Origin: an uncultured Burkholderiales bacterium
Lineage (GTDB): Bacteria; Pseudomonadota; Gammaproteobacteria; Burkholderiales; Burkholderiaceae_D
DNA: 10,628 bases
Assembly (NCBI GenBank): GCA_937872165.1
Contig: CALMOR010000117.1
Location: forward strand, 1 to 10,628
Direction: 5' to 3'
Shown piece after piece: positions 6,195 through 10,628 of this stretch. The translations under genes were made by a program, and so were the position numbers. Position 1 is the stretch's first letter; each line of letters begins with the position of its first letter. Under the pieces are notes generated by a model. It did not search any database, was not told the DNA's origin, and was given only the letters and a program-made list of their open reading frames with translations.

Positions 6195-8054
6195 ATGGCA
6201 GAAGCCGGGGAAGTCGCATGGGACTACGTCGTCGTCGGCTCGGGTGCAGGAGGCGGGACGCTGGCCGCGCGCCTCGTGGAAGAGGGCATGCGCGTCTTCC
6301 TGATCGAGGCCGGCGCCGACCCTTTCGCGCAGGATGCGGCGCGCATGCCGGATGATTACGACGTTCCCGCCTTCCATGCCTTCGCCACCGAGAACGACGC
6401 GATGCGCTGGGACTTCCACGTGCGTCATTACGCCGACGAGACGCAGCAGTCGCGCGATCCGAAGTACGAGCCGGGCAAGGGCGTCCTGTACCCGCGCGCG
6501 GCCACGCTCGGCGGCTGCACCGCGCACAACGCGATGATCTTCGTGCTGCCCCACGACTCCGACTGGAACCGCATCGCGTCGGCCACCGGCGACGCGTCGT
6601 GGCACGCGTCGCGCATGCGCCGTCATGCCGAGCGCCTCGAGGACTGCCGCCACGCGCCGGTCTGGCGCCTGCTGCGTCGCATCGGCATCGACCCGACCCG
6701 CCATGGCTGGAACGGCTGGCTGCGGACCGAGAAGGCGATCCCGTTGCAGGCGCTCGGCGACGACGAGGTCGTCGGCCTCGTGCGCGACACGACGCGTCGC
6801 TTCGTGTCGACGTTGGAGAACCCGCTGCGGTCGATCGTGCAGTGGGCGTGGGGCGCGGGCGACCCGAACGCGAGGCCGCTGACGCGTCGGTCCTTCGAAG
6901 GGCTCTGCTATACGCCGATGACCACGCACCGGCATCGCCGCATCGGGACGCGTGAACGCCTGCTCGACGTCGCGAGCCGTCATCCTGACCGGCTGCACAT
7001 CGAGTACGACGCGCTGGCGACGCGCGTGCTGCTCGACGACGACGGCGTCGCGCGCGGGGTCGCCTACCGGAAGGGCGGTCGGCTCTATCGCGCGCATGAC
7101 CGGCCCGCCCCCGTCGCCGGCGTCGCTCGCGAAGCGCACGCGCGCCGCGAGGTGATCCTCTGCGGCGGCGCGTTCAACACGCCGCAGCTGCTGATGCTGT
7201 CCGGGATCGGACCGGCCGACGAGTTGCGCGCGCACGGCATCGACGTGCGGGTCGACCTGCCCGGCGTCGGCCGGAACCTGCAGGACCGCTACGAGGTCGG
7301 CATCACGCATCGCGTGCGGCGGCCATGGAAGGTGCTCGACGGCGCGCGCTTCGCCCGCGGCGATCCGTTGTGGACGCGCTGGACCCGATCGCGCGACGGC
7401 ATGTACGCGTCCAACGGCGCGGCCATCGCGATGGTCCGTCGATCGAGCCCCGACCGCGACGAGCCCGACCTCTTCTGCATGTCGCTGCTGGCGCGCTTCG
7501 AAGGCTATCGTCGCGGCTTCTCGACGCTGATCCGCGACGACCACGACTGCCTGACGTGGGCCGTGCTGAAGGCGCACACCGAGAACCGCGCGGGCACGGT
7601 GCGCCTGCGCTCGGCCGATCCGCTCGACACGCCGCGCATCGACTTCCGCTACTTCGACGAAGGCAGCGACACGGAGGGCCGGGACCTCGCCGCGGTCGTC
7701 GACGCCGTGCGCTTCGTGCGTCGCATGACCGCGCCGCTCGTCGACGGCGGCCTGGTCGTCGAGGAGATGCAGCCGGGTGCCGCGGTCGCCGACGATGCCG
7801 CGATCGCGACCTGGGTCCGCGACACCGCGTGGGGGCATCACGCGTCGTGCAGCTGTCCGATCGGCCCACGCGACGATGGCGGGGTCGTCGACAGCGCGTT
7901 CCGCGTCCACGGCACGCGGGGCCTGCGCATCGTCGACGCGTCGGTGTTCCCGCGCATCCCGGGCTTCTTCATCGCGAGCGCGGTGTACATGATCGGCGAG
8001 AAGGCCGCCGAGACGATCCTGCAACAGGCATCGAGGACGGCTTCGAACCCATAG
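6195..8054 (+). CDS. GMC-family FAD oxidoreductase
   Basis: A 619-residue flavoprotein of the glucose-methanol-choline family, which oxidises alcohols or related groups. The dinucleotide-binding motif VVGSGAGGG is at residues 13-21, with Glu38 (FLIEAG) placed to bind the ADP ribose. GMC signature 1 appears as GGCTAHNAMIF (106-116) and signature 2 as GGAFNTPQLLMLSGIGP (324-340). The C-terminal catalytic region reads WGHHASCSCPIG, with His549 as probable base, then VDASVFPRIPGFFIASAVYM. The position that normally holds a second catalytic His or Asn is Phe592. No signal peptide or Tat motif is present, so it appears cytoplasmic unless carried by a partner. The ATG at 6195 is chosen because it starts right before the FAD fold; longer in-frame starts would overlap the cytochrome gene. 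It lacks an obvious ribosome site and is probably translationally coupled. Substrate unknown. Confidence 0.88.
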   Translation: MAEAGEVAWDYVVVGSGAGGGTLAARLVEEGMRVFLIEAGADPFAQDAARMPDDYDVPAFHAFATENDAMRWDFHVRHYADETQQSRDPKYEPGKGVLYPRAATLGGCTAHNAMIFVLPHDSDWNRIASATGDASWHASRMRRHAERLEDCRHAPVWRLLRRIGIDPTRHGWNGWLRTEKAIPLQALGDDEVVGLVRDTTRRFVSTLENPLRSIVQWAWGAGDPNARPLTRRSFEGLCYTPMTTHRHRRIGTRERLLDVASRHPDRLHIEYDALATRVLLDDDGVARGVAYRKGGRLYRAHDRPAPVAGVAREAHARREVILCGGAFNTPQLLMLSGIGPADELRAHGIDVRVDLPGVGRNLQDRYEVGITHRVRRPWKVLDGARFARGDPLWTRWTRSRDGMYASNGAAIAMVRRSSPDRDEPDLFCMSLLARFEGYRRGFSTLIRDDHDCLTWAVLKAHTENRAGTVRLRSADPLDTPRIDFRYFDEGSDTEGRDLAAVVDAVRFVRRMTAPLVDGGLVVEEMQPGAAVADDAAIATWVRDTAWGHHASCSCPIGPRDDGGVVDSAFRVHGTRGLRIVDASVFPRIPGFFIASAVYMIGEKAAETILQQASRTASNP

Positions 8055-8066
8055 CGCGACGAGCGC

Positions 8067-8075
8067 GGAGGAGGA
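8067..8075 (+). promoter_or_regulatory. Strong ribosome binding site for the 143-residue gene
   Basis: GGAGGAGGA ends 4 bases before the ATG at 8080. It is the strongest Shine-Dalgarno sequence in the cluster, while the neighbouring genes have weak or no visible sites, so this small protein may be made in higher amounts. Confidence 0.6.
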
Positions 8076-8079
8076 CGCA

Positions 8080-8511
8080 ATGGCTTACGACGTGGCGCAA
8101 CTGATGGCGATGACGCAGGCGCAGCTCGACGAGCTGTTCGAGCGGAGCGAGGCCGGCGACATCCTCGACGGACAGGCCGCCGGAACCGCGATCATCGCGC
8201 CGTCGACCAAGTACACCGAGAACATCGCGGCGGTGATCAACCGCTTCGGATGGCAGGGCAAGGTCTTCGATGCGAAGAAGGGCCTGCTGAAGAACCGCAT
8301 CCTCGCGTTCGGCATCGAGGCCATCGTCGCGCGGGTCTACAAGGGTCCGAGCTGGCTCGACGGCAAGGAGTGCATCGTGCTCGACTACTCGGAGACGTCG
8401 ATGCTCGCGCATTACGTGCGCGACGAGATCCGCCTGATCGGACCCGGCTTCTACCTGGGCAAGGTCTATTGGGGCAAGGACCGGCTGATCGACTTCTGCC
8501 TGCAGTTCTGA
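8080..8511 (+). CDS. Conserved protein of unknown function (143 residues)
   Basis: I do not recognise a named function. The protein has no signal peptide or membrane segment. The N-terminal 30 residues look helical; from about residue 30 it reads like a compact beta-rich domain with a motif-like FGWQGKVFD, a central KGPSWLDGKECIVLDYS, and a C-terminal YLGKVYWGKDRLIDFCLQF. The density of Trp, Tyr and Gly motifs suggests strong conservation and a small-molecule-binding barrel, possibly lipocalin-like, but that is a guess from pattern. It lies 25 bases after the GMC gene and 4 bases before the membrane protein gene, so it is almost certainly co-expressed with the redox enzymes. It could be a binding, carrier or cyclisation-type partner. 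Confidence 0.75.
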   Translation: MAYDVAQLMAMTQAQLDELFERSEAGDILDGQAAGTAIIAPSTKYTENIAAVINRFGWQGKVFDAKKGLLKNRILAFGIEAIVARVYKGPSWLDGKECIVLDYSETSMLAHYVRDEIRLIGPGFYLGKVYWGKDRLIDFCLQF

Positions 8512-8515
8512 GCGC

Positions 8516-9805
8516 ATGACGCCGCAGTCGCACTTCAACGTCGTGGCCGCGGTGGCCCCCGATCGCGAGGCGTCGCTGCGCGCGCTGCTCGCGTCGATGA
8601 ACGTCGGACCCGGCGAGGTCGATCCGTACAACGCGGTGATGCCGTTCGCGCGGCTCGAGCGCCTGCACTTCGCGCGCCTCGTGCTGCTCGACGACACGAC
8701 CTTGCACGACCTCGAGGTCTTCCGGCTGCGGGCGCCCGCCGTGCCGCTCTACCTCGCGTGGATGGGCGACTGCGACGGACCGGCGCTGCGCTTGCTGGCC
8801 GAGGCGTCGGACCGCTTCGGCGACGGACTGAGACGGCTGCTGTCGCACTGCGAGGACTTCGACGAGGAGGACGATCTCTACGAATGGCTGGTCGCGCACG
8901 ACGCGCCTGTGTCGGCGCGCTACGTCAACGTCGTCGGCCGCACCGTGCGCCAGATCCGCGAGGAGGACGCGTTGCGGAAGCTGCTCGAGGCGCGCGTGCC
9001 GCGCGGCACCGGCGAGCATCCGGTCGTGGTCTGCGAACGGCTTCGCGGCTATGTGCGCGGCGAGGTCGACGCGGGCCGCCTGCAGCTCACGCCGCCCGCA
9101 CCGACGCCGCTCGGGTGGCGGGTCGCCGACCTGCTCGACGCGATCGTGGTCCCGCTGGTCGGCCTCGCGTTGCTGCCCGTCGTCGTCGTGGCGGCGCCGG
9201 TCTTCGCGGTCCTGTTGCGGCTTCACGAGACCAGCGACCCCGAGTACGGTCCGCGACCGGACCCGGCTCGGGTGCTCGAGATGCAGCACATGGAAGACCG
9301 CGACCTCACGAACAGCTTCACCGCGCTCGGGCCGGTCAAGCCGGGCTGGTTCCGGCTCGCGCTGCTGAAGCTGGTGCTGCGGCTGCTCGACTGGTCGTGC
9401 CGCCATGTCTTCGCCCGCGGTTTCCTGACGCGCGTGCAGACCATCCACTTCGCACGCTGGGTCTTCATCGACGGCCACCGGCGCGTGCTGTTCGCGAGCA
9501 ACTACGACGGCAGCCACGAGAGCTACATGGACGACTTCGTCAACAAGGTCGGCTGGGGCCTCAACCTCGTGTTCAGCAACGGCTTCGGCTGGCCGCGCAC
9601 CGATTGGCTGGTCGTCGGCGGCGCGCGGCGCGAGATGGCCTTCAAGCACTATCAGCGACGGCACCAGCTGCCCACGCAGGTCTGGTACAAGGCCTACCCC
9701 GGGCTGACGCTGCACGACCTCGACCGCAACCATCGCATCCGCGCCGGCATCGACGCGCCGTCGATGAACGACCGGCAGGCCCTGGCATGGCTGAAGCTGC
9801 TCTGA
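8516..9805 (+). CDS. Protein of unknown function with one central membrane segment and duplicated HFAR motif (429 residues)
   Basis: No named family is recognised. A hydrophobic stretch at about residues 209-234 (Ala/Val/Leu-rich, with prolines) is a likely membrane anchor, possibly a hairpin. Either side carries a similar alpha/beta module: LHFARLVLLDD at residues 50-60 followed by LYLAWMGDCDG, and IHFARWVFIDG at 310-320 followed by VLFASNYDGSHESYMDDF. This points to internal duplication of a ferredoxin-like domain, the fold type also found in DyP peroxidases; the neighbouring DyP protein has a comparable AARFVLLRVND strand. The C-terminal half includes GWPRTDWLVVGGAR and PTQVWYKAYPGLTLHDLDRN, which look conserved. 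No heme motif is visible. It starts 4 bases after the preceding stop without a clear ribosome site, and its last 19 bases overlap the DyP gene, implying translational coupling. A membrane-docking role for the redox enzymes is inference. Confidence 0.75.
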   Translation: MTPQSHFNVVAAVAPDREASLRALLASMNVGPGEVDPYNAVMPFARLERLHFARLVLLDDTTLHDLEVFRLRAPAVPLYLAWMGDCDGPALRLLAEASDRFGDGLRRLLSHCEDFDEEDDLYEWLVAHDAPVSARYVNVVGRTVRQIREEDALRKLLEARVPRGTGEHPVVVCERLRGYVRGEVDAGRLQLTPPAPTPLGWRVADLLDAIVVPLVGLALLPVVVVAAPVFAVLLRLHETSDPEYGPRPDPARVLEMQHMEDRDLTNSFTALGPVKPGWFRLALLKLVLRLLDWSCRHVFARGFLTRVQTIHFARWVFIDGHRRVLFASNYDGSHESYMDDFVNKVGWGLNLVFSNGFGWPRTDWLVVGGARREMAFKHYQRRHQLPTQVWYKAYPGLTLHDLDRNHRIRAGIDAPSMNDRQALAWLKLL

Positions 9806-10512
9806 GCGCATCGGCGCCGGTCGAGCTCGAGGACATCCAGGCGCTCGTGCGCTTCGGCCACGGCCAGCTCGCCGCCGCGCGCTTCGTGCTGCTGCGCGTG
9901 AACGACGTCGACGCGGCACGCGCATGGCTCGCGCGCGTCGAGGTCACGACCGCGGTCGCGCGCGAGCCGCTGCCCGACACCGCGCTGCAGGTCGCGTTGA
10001 CGAGCGATGGCCTCCGCGCGCTCGGCGTCGGCGACGCGATCGTCGCCGGCTTCTCTCCCGAGTACGTCGTCGGCATGGGCGGCGCCGAGGCGCGCTCGCG
10101 ACGGCTCGGCGCCGTCGGCGCCAGCGATCCTTCGCATTGGGCGTGGGGCGCGGCCGATCGCGTCCCGCACGCGTTGCTGCTGCTGTATGCGCGCCCCGAG
10201 CTCATCGACGCGTTCGTGCAGGCGACGCTCGACGGCTGTGAGAGCGCCTTCGAGACGCTCGTCGAGCTCGACACCGCGGAGCTCTCCGAGCGCGAGGCCT
10301 TCGGCTTCGTCGACGGCGTCTCGCAACCCACGATCGACTGGGAGCGGCGACGTCCCGCGCGCGACGAGACCCGGTTCGCCTACGGCAACCGTGTCTGCCT
10401 CGGCGAGTTCCTGCTCGGCTACCCGAACGAGTACGGCGGCTACTCGGACCGCCCGCTGCTGCCGGGCGCCGACGCGCCCGCGTTGCCGCGGGCGGAGGAC
10501 GGCCCGTCGCTG
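9787..10512 (+). CDS. DyP-type heme peroxidase, 3' part missing at a junction
   Basis: About 240 residues of a dye-decolorizing-type peroxidase are visible. The ATG at 9787 lies inside the upstream gene (overlap 9787-9805), followed by LEDIQALVRFGHGQLAAARF, a typical DyP N-terminus. The family motif GFVDGVSQP covers Gly173-Pro181, with Asp176 as the catalytic distal Asp of GxxDG. CLGEFLLGYPNEYGGY further on is also characteristic. No signal peptide or Tat motif is present. DyP proteins use H2O2 to oxidise dyes, phenolics or other substrates with one b-type heme; the proximal His and the C-terminal domain should follow but are absent. The frame stays open to the window end, yet after about residue 240 (near 10495-10512) the residues no longer fit the family and the other strand codes for an unrelated protein. 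The end given is therefore approximate. Confidence 0.85.
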
Positions 10513-10626
10513 GCTGTGACCGATCTCCAGCAACCGGTGCTGCAGCTGCATCTTGTCGGGGGAGAACGGGTCCTTGCCCGCCCTGGTGCGGCGCACGACG
10601 GCCAGGAGCAGGTCCAGCACCGGGAC
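10495..10626 (-). CDS. Internal fragment of a WecA/MraY-family glycosyl-1-phosphate transferase, probably foreign sequence
   Basis: Reading the minus strand from 10626 gives 44 residues including LDLLLAVVRRTRAGKDPF, SPDKMQLQHRLLEIGHSQRR. This matches the cytoplasmic loop of the polyprenyl-phosphate N-acetylhexosamine-1-phosphate transferase family (WecA/Rfe), where HLHHRLL normally follows DKM; here it is QLQHRLL. The AVVRRTRAG and GHSQRRAVL pattern is most like actinobacterial members. The reading remains plausible to about 10495, after which it becomes the shadow of the DyP gene. The N-terminal part would lie beyond the right edge. It is too short to be functional as seen and most likely marks a chimeric assembly end. 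Confidence 0.65.
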
Positions 10627-10628
10627 GA

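Noticed and set aside
6051..8024. 657-codon minus-strand frame opposite the GMC gene
   Set aside because: No recognisable domain; the opposite strand has complete GMC signatures.
8237..9925. 562-codon minus-strand frame opposite the 143- and 429-residue genes
   Set aside because: Composition is that of a shadow frame, and the plus-strand genes have tight operon spacing and start signals.
10513..10628. Continuation of the DyP reading frame to the window end
   Set aside because: The frame is open, but the residues do not fit the DyP family, while the minus strand of the same bases gives a clear WecA-like match.

Overview
The window is very GC-rich DNA with dense, almost entirely plus-strand coding. 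Its gene content (a tartrate/D-malate dehydrogenase next to a TRAP solute receptor, a lipoprotein c-type cytochrome, short intergenic gaps) fits a proteobacterium, most likely a betaproteobacterium of the Burkholderiales type. That assignment is inference from protein families and base composition only. No RNA gene, insertion sequence, CRISPR array or phage gene was seen.

Layout. Positions 1-1110 carry the 3' part of a secreted-type alpha/beta hydrolase with two calcium-loop motifs. Sixteen bases later comes a tartrate/D-malate dehydrogenase of the TtuC/DmlA family (1127-2215), then a DctP-family TRAP periplasmic receptor (2286-3317). These last two look like a uptake-and-oxidation pair for a hydroxydicarboxylate, but no TRAP membrane subunits are present. 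A 328-base gap (3318-3645) follows. It holds a hairpin just after the dctP stop, a possible promoter, and a cluster of ACGCGAC repeats, part of which forms a perfect inverted repeat.

The second half is a tight five-gene oxidative cluster, and it is the most interesting part. It comprises a large diheme lipoprotein cytochrome c that resembles the RoxA-like family (3646-6177), a GMC flavoprotein oxidoreductase (6195-8054), a conserved 143-residue protein of unknown function (8080-8511), a 429-residue protein with one central membrane segment and an internally repeated HFAR motif (8516-9805), and a DyP-type heme peroxidase (from 9787). Gaps are 17, 25 and 4 bases, then a 19-base overlap, so they are very probably one operon. 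Two heme enzymes, a flavoprotein and two unknown proteins together suggest an undescribed oxidation system for a hydrophobic or polymeric substrate; the substrate cannot be read from the sequence.

The extreme right end does not belong to this operon. From about 10495-10512 the DyP similarity stops, and the opposite strand encodes a clear fragment of a WecA/MraY-family glycosyl-1-phosphate transferase of actinobacterial character. This is best read as a chimeric contig end, less likely as a real rearrangement.
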